A stretch of DNA of 64,000 bases from Diphasiastrum complanatum (Eukaryota > Streptophyta > Lycopodiopsida > Lycopodiales > Lycopodiaceae), in contig CM055100.1 of assembly GCA_029204225.1 (NCBI GenBank), forward strand, positions 26,614,649 through 26,678,648, read 5' to 3'. Position numbers and translations under genes: made by a program. Under the pieces are notes generated by a model that saw only the letters and a list, made by a program, of their open reading frames with translations, searched no databases and had not been told where the DNA came from. Of this stretch, positions 1 to 10,714 are shown in pieces (position 1 is the stretch's first letter; the number at the start of each line of letters is the position of its first letter).

Positions 1-305
1 AAACCTAGAAAGAAGGCTGAAGTACATCAAATATGATCAATGGCTAAAGCCCTACAAGCGATGCCATCAGGTTCTCCAATATCAAAGGTTGAATAAGTGT
101 CTCTAGTCCCTATTTACCCTCAATAGATGCTCTAAAATGGAAGCTTCTTGAGACTTAGGCAATCTAAGAATGGCTTTGAGACACTAAAGGATGGACAAAA
201 CGTGCACTTAAACAAGTTTTAGTTGTCATATGTTGTAGACATTTTAGCTCTTACTAAATGTTAAGATCTTGGGAACATACTAATCCATGCCTCTTCTGGT
301 GTCAG

Positions 306-484
306 CTCACAGATAGAACATCTTATGGCATGGCACCTGGGTCATTGGCTTTGAAGATGACCCAATTCTATTCTGATATTTACATGCGTCGAGCATTTCG
401 ATCCTCAGTGTTGGCTCTTGAACCAGATGCAATCATTTTTCTTGGTGATCTCTTTGACGGAGGACCTTATTTATCAGATGGGGA
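306..484 (+). CDS. Metallophosphoesterase exon with GDxxD motif
   Basis: Internal exon of a calcineurin-like metallophosphoesterase resembling the MPPE1/TED1/CDC1 group, which in yeast and animals acts in the ER/Golgi on GPI-anchor ethanolamine phosphate. It opens with LTDRTSYGMAPGS and reaches FLGDLFDGGP, whose GDLFD is the second metal-binding motif of the superfamily. The acceptor is tgtcag at 300-305, with a TACTAAT branch-point-like sequence about 20 nt upstream. I chose the donor gtacgt at 485, not gtatgt at 489, because only this one joins to the next exon as GAG-TGG (E-W), the spacing expected for plant homologues as I remember them. The exon ends in phase 2. The DxH motif should lie in an earlier exon left of the window. 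The family call is firm; the exact substrate is unknown. Confidence 0.85.
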
Positions 485-1940
485 GTACGTATGTGTGAAA
501 ATGTTTGCAAGTTGAAATTGATTTGATCTTTTCTTGATTCTGATCAATTTGGTTAGGTATCTTGTTACATTAATAAAAAATGAGCCGTCAAGTTTACTTT
601 ATTCGGCATATTCTTGGTTTTCTTCTCACTGTGACATTCTTTGATTTGGGCAGCTAGTTTAGTAAATTGAAGCATTATGATTTTCAACATTCCTGATTGA
701 CATGGTACATCATTTGTATGATGCAAACTTGTTTTTAGAAGTAGCATATTGTACTTACTAGATCATGACCTCATCTTTATCATGTGCATGTGCTTTTTAT
801 AGTTTTTGACTAAGGCATCCTCAATTCCATCATGTACTGGTTTGGTGATATTTTTCAAATTGAGAATTAGGAATGATAGAAATGGTTTTTATGTGAAAAG
901 TTGGGTTACTTGGTTTGTAACATTTTGGAGAGGGGGCATTTATAGCTTTAGATTTTGATAAAATGCCATCATTTGCCTTATTATGACAACGATTCTAAAA
1001 AGTGACAAGAAGCTTTGTTTACGGTTCTACCAAGAGTAACCCAAGCTGAACTAATTATGCTTCATTTTTACGTGTCTCTTAATTGTTTCCATTTAGAATG
1101 GTGTCCTAGCTAATCAAGAATATGGTTCAAGTTCAAGCCTTGTTTTCTTATCACTACTAACTCACAAGTTAAAGTTCAATATAGCAAATGACTAGATGTT
1201 TGACTATGTTACTCATTAGAGATCCATGCAAGAAATAGCTTGAAAGGCACCATTTATATATGCTCACACTATATTTTGAGAAAATTCTCCAACTATAAGC
1301 TCCCCGTCCAATCTTTGTAGCTGTTTGGTTCCTAGATACACTACTTTAAGTGGAAAAGTTAAATCCATTAGTGAAGCAATATAGGACAGGTCTCATATTT
1401 GATTGATAAAGTTCTTTGGTATTTTCATATAAACTTTTGACTCCTTTTTTATTTTGTTTAATAAATTTTATTCTCATAAAAATCAATTGTCTTAGCTTCT
1501 AGTATTCTACATGAGAATTTGGAAGTTTTGGGCCAATGTTCAAATGTAATGGATAGTACATCTATATGGACCATGGGACTAAATATGTTGTCATCTGTCA
1601 TTTGGACCATATAAATTGGGCACTTGGCCTTGGCATTATTCAGAGTACTGATGAAGTGTTTGTTTGTTATTTGGCCTCTAGTGGTAGCATGCAGGTCATT
1701 TCCCAGCTTGGCCCCTCCTCATATCATAGTTTTGTGAAGCCCACGAATCATTTAGTTGCTAGACCATATCGGAGTTAACTAGAACCATTGACCAATGAGC
1801 ATATAATCACCGCACTAGTATAGAACACAAGCCTATAATCATCGCTAAGCCTAGGAGACGATGATGGCATCATTGATCAATACACTAAGTAGTAGCTCTG
1901 GCGTCCCACACCACCATAGCAGCTATGAACTCACCTTGTT
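485..1940. other. Intronic sequence, nothing recognised
   Basis: AT-rich sequence with only short chance open frames on either strand. No LTR, LINE, RNA gene or tandem repeat is visible. The 3' end of the LINE that follows on the minus strand may extend a little left of 1941, but no hairpin or tail is present there. Confidence 0.5.
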
Positions 1941-4660
1941 TTACTTGCCTTGCCATGCTTTTCTTGCGCATATAAAGCTCTCTTTATTTAGCCTGTATCC
2001 CTGAGTCTGAAGGTGATGAGAGGACATGAGTGCAATCCGTGTATACCGCTTCTCTGTATCAGGAAGTGCCTGAGCTCTCTGGATGTACGTGATGAGCTGG
2101 AAGGCTGCCTCAATCTGAATAGGGGGGGTGGCAAACTCCGCAAGGATGATCTCACGTGGAACCGAGGGCTTCGCTCGAATCATGCGAGCTAACATGGTGG
2201 TCTGTAGGCATGAAATGCTGGACCAATGTGAGGATGATAGTCCTGTACACCATATCTTTGCCGCATACAATGCTGAGGGGGTGACGATTGTGTCAAACAG
2301 TCTGCACTTACTCAGGGCATCTCGAATAGACTTACGGAAGCAGAGTCTCACCAGCTGGACTAGGGAAGAGTGGCCCTTCCCAAGTCTAGAAGTAGCCGCC
2401 TGTCTCATACTGAAGGTAGGACCAGAGAAGAGCACACCCAAGTAAGTGTATGAAGAGACCACCTCTAGGGGCTGTCCGTCAAAGGTAAGCTCCTGGCGCT
2501 GCATGAAGGCCCGAGAGGTATTTATCCCTCTCTGGTACGGGAGACTAGTACCACATCATCCGCATAGAGAAGGATGGCAATCAGAATGTCCCCAAGCCGA
2601 CAACCGTCCCCACCGCACTGAGAGATGACCTGCTCTAGCTCGTCAATATATAATCCAAAGAGAACTGGTGAGAGAGAGCATCCCGGCTTAACCCCAATAG
2701 TGCTCCAGATCTGCTCAGATATGCCACTACCATGACGGAAGCAACCCAAAACCCTCTCATAGAGAGCCATGACAGCTAGGATAATATCTGTAGAGAAACC
2801 CAAGTCTTGGAGTCTCTGGATGAGTAAGGAGCGTGGGACAGAATCAAAGGCTTTCCCGAAGTCCACAAAACAACAGTAAACCTTTTCTCTCCTGTGTCTA
2901 GCTTCCTCAATGAGGGCTCGAAGTGTGAATATGTGATCTGTAGTGGAATAATGTGCGCGGAACCCTGCCTGACCCAAAGCATGTAATCTCCTGGACTCTG
3001 CCTCTGAGCTAACTGCAGACTGGAGGATGGTGCCATATAGCTTCGCGAGAACGTGGCCAATCATAATAGTGCGGTAATTACCAGGTACCATGGGGTCACC
3101 ATTTTTATGGATAGGATGTATGATGTTGGTGCACCAAGAGGATGGGAAGCCCTCAACAACGGCATGGTTAATGAGAGTGGATAAGGTAGGAGATTCAAGG
3201 TCTTCAATGTCCCTGGTGCGGTGGGTTTTCAGCTTTTTGATTGCTGCTTGAACCAGGTCAGGGGTGAAAAAGGTGAAGTCTAAAGGTCGAGGAGAGATGG
3301 AGATGGGCGTATCAGTGGGTATAGTGTAAAGCTGGGTAGCATAGTCGGTCCAGATATGTAGATCGTCCAGTAGAGGGGGTGGGGCACGAGGGATAAACTC
3401 ACGCCAAAAGGCACCAGAGGAGGAGCTGAGAAGGAGGTTCATAAGACGGTTACCTTCGGAGTCGTCATAGGCACGTTTTTTGCGACGGAGTGTACGATTG
3501 TACAATTGCCGTGAGGAGCGGAGGAGATGGCAGTCGTGGAAACGAGCATGTGTGACAGAATGGTGAAGGGATCGGCATTCCACGTCATACCATGGTGGAT
3601 GGAAAGGTCGGGATGAATGTGGATGCACTGGTTTGTGTTTATGAGGTTTAGAGGGGAAAGCGAAAGTAGCAGCAGTGTGGAGATAGGTGGTGAGGAAGGC
3701 GGCTTGTGACTCAAGCGGTTCACTGTGTGGAAAAGAGTGAAGTAAGGAGGCGAGAGATTCCTGGTAGAGTGGGATGGAGAGGGGGTGGAAGGTGTATTTG
3801 GGTGCACGGGGAAGGATGGACTGGTGTTGAGGTTGTAATGGTGGAAGGTGGCCAATAGAGAAGGATAAGAACGAATGATCAGAGAGGGTGGTAGGGGAGA
3901 TATGGAATCTGTGAATGAGAGGGATGGATGACGGTGACCCCATGAGGTAATCAACCACACTATGACTGCCACTGTGAGGGTGACAAGTACCAGAATTAGG
4001 CCAGTGAGGTAGGCCATTATAAATGGCTAACTCATGTGCCTCACCAAACTGTAACAAGTTCTCACCATATGAAGTAATAGGTCCCGGTCCATCATCAGAA
4101 AACCTGGTGATCTCCAAGCTGTCACTATCAAGGGCATGGACTCGCATCCGATCTGTAGCATCATGGACCTCTGTCTGTCGTGAAGCTGTCCGGGCATTAA
4201 AATCCCCAGTGAGGAAAATATGACCTCGCTCTACAAATCTGATGATATCCACCGAAAGGTCCAAATAAGGTGAGCCAACACCCTCAACAACGGAGGACTC
4301 TGGAGGAAAATAGCAGGCAGCAATGAAGATATCCCTGTCCAAACCAATCGCTCGTCCTGTGATACGAAGCCAAATATACCGTGCATGCTCATCATGCTTG
4401 ACAAACTCAAACATCTGATGGAGGGACTCTCTGTATAGACAAGCCACTCCTCCCGAACCACGGCCACTGGCTGATCTAGTCTCAGATCTGTATACTGAAT
4501 CCCATCTGTATCTCGGGAAGGTGGGTAAACCGCGCACCTGGCTCTCGTGAGTCTCCATGAAAAACAGTAGGTCTCGACCAGTGATAAAGTCAATCAGATC
4601 GCCTGCTGTATAAGATGAGTGGATGCCATCACAGTTCCATACCCCAATCTGAAGATGGTA
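1941..4660 (-). pseudogene. LINE-C ORF2: endonuclease and reverse transcriptase
   Basis: ORF2 nicks target DNA and reverse-transcribes the element RNA in place. The APE-type endonuclease begins near 4660 with VWNCDGI and continues with METHES, GDFNAR and a terminal SDHSFL. The reverse transcriptase shows YRTIMIGHVLAKLY, GQAGFR, CFVDFGKAFDSVPR, GVKPGCSLSP and LYADDVVLVS at about 2555. Just after this box the frame closes at 2522. Compared with LINE-G, about 35 codons (LQRQL to NTSRA) are missing, and the frame resumes at 2504 with the thumb region and ends at 1941. The C-terminal zinc knuckle seen in LINE-A is absent. Clearly a dead copy. Confidence 0.88.
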
Positions 4661-5905
4661 TGGATGGGCCCCGGGATGCTCCCAATCCCGGGGGCCCCGA
4701 ATTCCTAGCTCTGGGAACTGCTAGGGGTGCCAGCAACAAATCGTATCTGGCCATCTCGATATATAACCCGTCTACCAGTCTCTCGAGCCACCTGGAAGGC
4801 TTTACGCCTCTCCTCAACCTGGATGTAGGTAAGATTGTCATCCATATATATGGTAGTGCCACGTAACTGGGCTCTACAGCGTAAAGCCTCTCTGCGGCTG
4901 TCTAGGGATGTGAAGCGAACGATCAATGTAGCTGCATCTCTGGTGGTCCTCCAAGCTGTATCTAGCCCATCTGTCACATGTCCTAGAGTGGTCTCGAGAA
5001 ATCTCGTAGCCTCGGCAATGGCATCCTGTGTGTCCGGTATGCCACGAACCCTAATGTTATGTGCCTTTTGCGCCCTTGACCGCTTTTCCGAAATGGTGGC
5101 TGAGATGATCGAGGAGATGGGAGCGCTAGGCTTGGTGCCTTTCTTCAATACTGTTGCCCATGAGAGGGTTTCTTCTTTATGTTGTTCCATCTTATTTTCA
5201 AGTTCCCGTACATGGTGGTAGCCGATTCCGAGGCCGCAACTTGTTTAGTACTGATCGCTTGTTCCAATGAGGCAACTTTGGATTGCAACAGGTTCTTTTC
5301 TTTGAGTAAGGTGACCACTATTCCCTGCAGTTGTGAAAATTCCTATTTCAAAAGCTGGAAATTATTTGGTCATCTTCCCAGGAGGAAAATAGTTCAGTTG
5401 ATTTGGAGGGAGTGTATAGGATAGGTACTGTAGATGGGGGAACTGTGGATTCGTGGGAAATAGGAATAGGAAGGAGGCCGGTAGGAGTGGCCAGATTGGT
5501 AGGATTGGAGATCAATGAAGATGCAGAAGAGGTGGAAGAAGAAGAAGAAGATGAGAGAGGGGAAGGAAGAGCAGAGGCAGGGGGGGGTGTTGCATCAGAG
5601 GAGGCAGCGAGTGCAAGGGGGGATGGACAGGCAACAAAGGCAGGGTCTGGACAAGCAGGGGGTGGATGGGCAACGAGTACAGGGACTGGACAAGCATCAG
5701 GGGCAGGGGGTGGGCAGACATCGGGGGGGGGGGGGGGGGTGGGTTCCAGCGAGGGCAGGGGGTGGGCAGGTAGCGAATGCAGAGGGGGGGGGGGGGGGGG
5801 TGCTTGCATCGAGGACAGGGTCTGGACCAACCTTGAGGGCAGGGGGTGAGCGGACAGCTGGGGGGGGGGGGGTGGTTCCAGCGAGGACAGGGGGTGGGCG
5901 GACAA
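4661..5905 (-). pseudogene. LINE-C ORF1 (proline-rich, coiled coil, RRM-like)
   Basis: ORF1 protein of L1-like LINEs binds the element RNA as a nucleic-acid chaperone. Read on the minus strand, about 5905-5400 encodes proline-rich repeats (PPPPP, HPLPS). About 5347-5200 encodes a leucine heptad region (LLKEKNLLQSKVASLEQ). Then 5190-4705 encodes SWATVLKKG, NIRVRGIPD, ATLIVRFTS and RGTTIYMDDNLTYIQ, which fit the L1 ORF1 RRM and C-terminal domain. The same SWAxVLKG box occurs in the LINE-E ORF1 at 50 kb. Runs of 7-13 G between 5714 and 6031 shift the leader frame, so no single intact ORF remains. Confidence 0.75.
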
Positions 5906-6031
5906 CGAGGGGGGGGGTTGATTCCAGCGAGGAGGAAATGGAGGAGATGGCAGCAGCCAACGAGGGGGAGATGGCAGCGGTAGGGGTAGGAGAGCGGGAG
6001 GAGCTACGTGTGGAGCGAGGGGGGGGGGGCT
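5714..6031 (+). repeat. Multiple poly-G tracts in LINE-C leader
   Basis: At least five runs of 7-13 G, near 5718, 5787, 5862, 5910 and 6020, lie within purine-rich decanucleotide-like repeats. On the LINE strand they are C runs encoding proline. Differences in run length switch the reading frame between proline-rich and serine/leucine-rich products. Confidence 0.8.
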
Positions 6032-6082
6032 GAGCCACGGAGGGGAGCCATAGCTGAGAGAGGGAGGATGAGCGAGGATGAG

Positions 6083-6693
6083 AAGAAAGAAAGAAAGAAA
6101 GCTTTATTAATGTCTTTTCCATGCCAAAAGGCATATAAGACTAGTAAATGTACATGTCAAGTATGTGGTAACCATAGGAGCGTATGAAACGTCTCCAAAA
6201 CAGTAACAAAGTAGCAATCTAGAGCTAAAGCTATAAACTGAAATAGATGTGATGCTATTAGAAACATGTGGGAGCATGTATACTGCTAACAGTCATGAGT
6301 GAGATATGACGTTATCATCTAGTCCTGTCCTGCTGGTGCTGATGATATAGAAGGATGTAATACGGCCTGTGGCATGAAGGGCCACTGGTGGTCTCTGACG
6401 TCGTCTGAGAGGATGAAGAGGTCTCCTCGTGATAGGTCGAGTAGCTCGTGCTGCAACATGGGTATGTGTGGGATGCTGTCTCTGGTCTCTGTGGGCAAGT
6501 AGGTCATCATCATCATCGTCACCCTCATCAAAACGTCCTCTCCTCCTGGAGAAGAAAGAAGTGATTTGAGGCTGAGAAACCTGACTCGGTTGGGCTGTCT
6601 GATACAAATCCTGTCGTAGTATAAACATCTCTCGTATCATGAGTGCCGCGCATCGGGAATCCTCATAAGCTATGAGCGATCGTAAAGTGACAG

Positions 6694-6696
<3 letters not shown>
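6083..6696 (-). mobile_element. LINE-B, 5'-truncated 3' end
   Basis: Read from 6696 to 6083. Begins inside the ORF2 C-terminus (LRSLIAYEDSRCAALMIREMF), continues through an acidic DEGDDDDDD stretch and the 3' UTR, and ends with hairpin ATGCC-TTTT-GGCAT (6121-6134), an AATAAA motif and a TTTC repeat tail. The upstream junction is the (AG)n tract that ends LINE-A; the downstream junction is the 5' end of LINE-C. Confidence 0.85.

Positions 6697-6776
<80 letters not shown>
6697..6776. repeat. (AG)n microsatellite, tail of LINE-A
   Basis: About 40 AG units. On the minus strand this is the (CT)n tail directly after GTTAATAAAGCTTG of LINE-A, and LINE-B begins at its far end. Confidence 0.95.
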
Positions 6777-6777
<1 letters not shown>

Positions 6778-7744
6778 AAGCTTTATTAACGTCTTTTGGG
6801 CACCCGTGGGTGCATAAGATCAAAAAGAAAATATGTACAAGCAACAGTGGGAGCATCATCCATAGGAGGACGTGGCCGTAAAATGCTATAAACTAGCTAC
6901 AAAGGAAAGTAGAACAAAGCAGCAGTGAAATAAGCCCATAACCTGGGCCAGGTATAACAGAAAAACTACAGAAAAAGTACCAATGCCCACAACCCGGGCC
7001 AGGTGGAAAATAAGTACATATCAGCGATAGTAAGTGTGAAGTGTTCGTTGAGTGGAGCCTACAATGGGCCCTGATGGAGGCAAGTGGCGACTACATCTGG
7101 GCTTGGCATAGGGATAGGAATCTCATCATCGGAGTCATCAGCATGTGCTTGAGTTCGAAAGAAGCCAGTGAGAAGCAGCTGCTGGGCGTCTAACCCCAGG
7201 TGATCTGGTATAGGCAGATGAGAGTGACAGAGAGTAAGCATCTCACGAACAAGAAGTCCCAAGCAAGGAGCATCAGGATAGGAGACAAAACTGCGAAGTG
7301 TATGCAGGCCATCGCGAAAGAGACAATAATACCTCCCCCGTATCTCATAATACAACAAACATCTGAGGAGGAAATGGGCTTCATCTTCCACCTCCTGCAA
7401 CGAGCACAAGCGACATAGATGACGCTCCCGGGCGATATCTCATGCACGACCGGCCTCAATAGCAAGCTGATGAGAGGAAATGCGCAACTGCCCAAGACGA
7501 TAGCGCAGGTCGTGTGATAGGGGCTGTGAGAGATAGAACGGCAACAATGGCAAACCAGAAGGATCCAGAGAGAGGAAGTGTGTCTGGTAATAGCTCAGTC
7601 GAATACGGGAAGGTGGGAGGGAGCTCCAAGTCTGCTGCATATATCGACGAAATAAATAGCCTCGGATATATGAATGCGTACCACGAGGAAGATCCATGAT
7701 AGAGATGCCCAGATGTCATAAGAGATCAGATGCCTGTTGGTACC

Positions 7745-7747
<3 letters not shown>
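6777..7747 (-). mobile_element. LINE-A, ORF2 C-terminus and 3' UTR
   Basis: Read from 7747 to 6777. 7697-7059 encodes the end of ORF2. It includes a CCHC-like zinc knuckle (CSLQEVEDEAHFLLRC), YYEIRGRYYCLFRD and REMLTLCHS, with the frame broken near 7440. The 3' UTR ends in hairpin GCACCC-AC-GGGTGC (6800-6813), AATAAA and the (CT)n tail. The 5' truncation point lies against another (CT)n tract at 7748. Confidence 0.87.

Positions 7748-7809
<62 letters not shown>
7748..7809. repeat. (AG)n microsatellite at LINE-A 5' junction
   Basis: About 31 AG units between the first bases of a family-C internal region and the truncated start of LINE-A. It fits the target site into which LINE-A inserted. Confidence 0.93.
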
Positions 7810-7810
<1 letters not shown>

Positions 7811-8698
7811 ACTTTCATCGTCGTAGATGCTACAAAAAAATTCAGCTGACAGGAAAGTGCTTTGATACCATGTTATGAACAAATTCATAGATTTTGATAT
7901 CAATGATGCACAAAAGACAGCAAAAAGCATACTCCAACTAAGAAACAGTTACGAATAGAGCCACAGCTGATCTAGAGCTAAGCTAAGAAAGCATCAAATA
8001 AGCAGACTTAGCCCTAGAAAGCAGCACATAAGCAAGACTTAGCCCTAGAAAGCAGGAAAGAGAGAGATTAAGGAGACTAAAGAGAGAGATCAATATCATC
8101 AGCTGAATAACAAATGACACAGATTCCCTACTTATAGCCTAGAGGAAGCCCTAAAAGGAAGCTTCCGGTGGCTAGGGCCCAAGTGGGAGGGATAATAGTG
8201 CGCCCTCCAAGAAGGCCCCCACTCTCCAGTAATATGTCCAAATGGCCCAATAATGAATAATAAGGCCAAATGCCAACCATATAGTCTAAGTGTCAATAAT
8301 GAATAAAAAAGGGCCCAAGGCTTGCTTATGCATAAAGTCTAGTAAATGTAAATGGACGCGGCGAATGTAATGAGCCGAGTCCATAACTGAAACTGTATGA
8401 ATATCAATGGCCGAGGCAGATCTCCAACTAAGATCTCCATAATAGTACAACTCCCCTACAAGGAGCCCAAGATTCAAAATGATCAAAGCTACTAAATGAC
8501 CAACTTTAGTGGCTATTCGTAGTGGACAAAACCTACCTCCATTCAAATAGAATTGGAGGGAAGTGAAATTCAAAAATTAGGGCCAAAATTACAAAACCAT
8601 GTAAATGGTGTTTCTAGGCTGTCACATGTAATATAACTATGTGTCCAAAAATACTGTCAAAAATAGAGAAGGATGGACTATAATGTATGTCCATAACA
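7810..8698 (-). mobile_element. LTR family C, 5' LTR plus primer-binding site
   Basis: On the minus strand the LTR begins TGTTATGGAC at 8698 and ends GTTCATAACA at 7871, followed at once by TGGTATCAAAGC (7870-7859), a near-perfect initiator tRNA-Met primer-binding site. About 50 bp of internal sequence remain before the (AG)n tract. The LTR is split by a family-A solo LTR. It matches the LTR at 40100-40480. Its upstream flank is a gypsy integrase that it appears to interrupt. Confidence 0.82.
7947..8388 (-). mobile_element. Family-A solo LTR
   Basis: A single 442-bp LTR (AGTTATGGAC...TTCGTAACT on the minus strand) bounded by a 5-bp duplication gaaac at 7942-7946 and 8389-8393, inside the family-C LTR. 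It matches the LTRs at 10715, 23322 and 57416. Left by recombination between the LTRs of a former full element. Confidence 0.93.
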
Positions 8699-9810
8699 CT
8701 CATCCACAACAGTGTTCCCAACTTGGTAGACACCTCTATCTAGAAATTACCTGTGAAGTTGGGATCCCTGTCAACAAACACAATCGACTTTGGAAGTCCA
8801 TGCAACCTAACCACATTCTACATAAACAACTCAGCTACTTGTGGGGCTGTGACCTTCTTGGTCGTTGCCATTAAATGGGCCGAAACCTGTCTACCACTAC
8901 CATGATGGAGTTATACCCATCTTGGGTCCTAGGTAGACCAACAATAAAATCCATAGAGATGCTTTCCCACCTTCCTGTAGGTATCTCATGTGGATGTAGC
9001 AAGCCCATAGGACCTATTCTTTTGACCTTGTTTACTCGACAAGTCGTGCAACGCTGGACGTACTCTCTCATGTCTCGCTACTGTTGCGGCCAAAAATAAT
9101 GCCTTCTGACAAGCTCACTAGTCTTATTGAGACCAGGGTGCCTTGCGCAGGGACTATCATGGCATTGATGAAATATCTTACGACAACATTTCTCAACAAC
9201 ATACCTTTCTTCACGGTTTATGTTAGATACGTATTGGTGTGTGCCTCTACGGAAGCGACGGGCAAAGCTGACTCTTCCGTTTGGTCGACTATCTTGCAGG
9301 CCACACACGCTAACAATGTGGTCCTTTTGCTGAGTCTGCTTGATCTCCTCCATGGCATTAATGTCAACTACATTAAAGCTCATCTGATGTAGTATCCGCA
9401 ATAGTGCATTGGTGACCACATTTTCCTTCCCGCTTTGGAAGTGAATTTCCAAATGAAATTCCTGCATCAGCTCGTCCCACTGAGCTTGGCAGCCCTTCAA
9501 ATCTGGCTGAATGAAAATACTTCAAAGTATGATGGTCTGTGTACACATAGAACTCAGCGCCGTGCAAATAATGTTGCCACACCTTGGGCGCGTGCATGAT
9601 CGCATACAGCTCTTGCTCGTGTGTGGGATATCTTTGTTGAGCTGGTGTCAACTTTTTACTCTCAAAGGCTATTGGTCTACCCTCTTGGCTCAACATTGCG
9701 CCTATGGCAATGCCACTTGCATCCATCTCTAGGTCAAACAGTTTACGGATATCAACAATCTTGAGAACTGGAGCTGTGGCCGTTGCCTCCTTCAAGGAGG
9801 AGTCTTGCAC
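8699..9810 (-). pseudogene. Gypsy-2 RNase H and integrase fragment
   Basis: Ty3/gypsy polyprotein remnant. The RNase H part (9810-9378) shows FDLEMDASGIAIGAMLSQ, QQRYPTHEQELYAIM and YTDHHTLKYF. The integrase zinc-binding part follows (CARHPGLNKTSELVRRHYFW, CTTCRVNK). The core continues with ESISMDFIVGLP (first Asp) and a degraded SIVFVDRDPNF (second Asp), then stops abruptly at 8699 where LTR family C begins. No RT or gag is attached upstream, so it was truncated there before or by other events. Frameshifts near 9380 and 9075 break the frame. Confidence 0.88.
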
Positions 9811-10709
9811 TTACCTTTTGGAGTTGTAGTTGGTAAGTTAGTATGGTTTCTATTCTATTACTTCCTTATGGGATTTCTCTAGTGCTAGATGTTTGTGTTG
9901 TGGTGTCCGAATGAGTTAGGGCAAGACGATTCCCTCCCTTTCCTAGCTCAAAGCATGCGGGATTATATGTTTGTTTTTGAAGGTTTGATTTGAAGGTTCA
10001 CTCTTCTCAAGGATCAAAGCTTTCTTGAAGGTGTTAACTATATTGTGCATCACGATTGTTGATTGTACTAAGCAATTGAATTTCTACTATGACCTACATC
10101 GTTCTATCCTTGTTTCTTGTAAGCAGTGCATGTCAATTTTTTTATGCGGATAAATGATTATAATGGTTGTGTTCATACCGTATGCTTGATTCAGATGTGA
10201 GACTCATGTTGAGTCCTTTGATAGAACATCTCCCTCTCCTGACTATATTATGGTGGAGAGTGAGTCCCAGGTGCAAGAATCCTCACATGAGACAATGCCT
10301 CCAATTATAACGTGATGTGTATCTTTCACTTGACTCCAATATCTTTCCATTTGACTATATTGTGTTGGAACATATTCAAGATGGCACTTGTTGTAGATTG
10401 CTTATGGATGGAAGAGCATAGGCTATAGGGAACCACCCTTGTGACACAGGTTTTGGTGGGTGGTCGGTAAGAGCAGCCACATCCTACAACACACTGAGCA
10501 CACACATAGGGCAGTAATACCGCTAGAAAAAGCAATTATGTAAAGCCCATCTCATTTAAGTAGAACAACCAACATTTATGTGGCCTCCATTGTCCATCTG
10601 ACACACTTACACGACTCCATTGAATAGTCATTGTTGGATGATTATAGAGTGTTAGAAATATAGCCTATTTACTAGCTTCCTTTTGGTGATTCCTCCCCAA
10701 ATTTCAAGT
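9811..10709. other. Intronic sequence, nothing recognised
   Basis: AT-rich DNA between the gypsy-2 fragment and the family-A element. No convincing coding, RNA or repeat structure. Confidence 0.5.
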
Positions 10710-10714
10710 GCCGC

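Larger units (their letters stand above)
1941..6082 (-). mobile_element. LINE-C, most complete L1-like LINE copy
   Basis: Non-LTR retrotransposon read from about 6082 down to 1941. It has a proline-rich ORF1 leader, a coiled coil, an RRM-like ORF1 domain, then ORF2 with endonuclease and reverse transcriptase. Its 5' end sits directly against the TTTC-rich tail of LINE-B. The 3' untranslated region, hairpin and tail found in other copies are missing, so the 3' end is truncated near 1.9 kb. It is inactive: frames are broken at G tracts and a segment after the YADD box is deleted. Confidence 0.88.

Noticed and set aside
489-494. gtatgt as the donor of the first visible exon
   Set aside because: It leaves the reading frame out of register with exon 2; the gtacgt donor four bases earlier restores E-W in frame.
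1566-1778. 70-codon frame in intron 1
   Set aside because: No homology, no splice support and AT-rich surroundings; taken as chance.
5403-6033. + strand Gly/Glu-rich open frames
   Set aside because: Antisense shadows of the proline-rich LINE-C leader.
6293-6859. Long open frames of Ser-Leu or Arg-Glu repeats (also at 7595, 19955, 61041, 61729)
   Set aside because: Translations of AG/CT microsatellites; open only because the dinucleotide has no stop in those frames.
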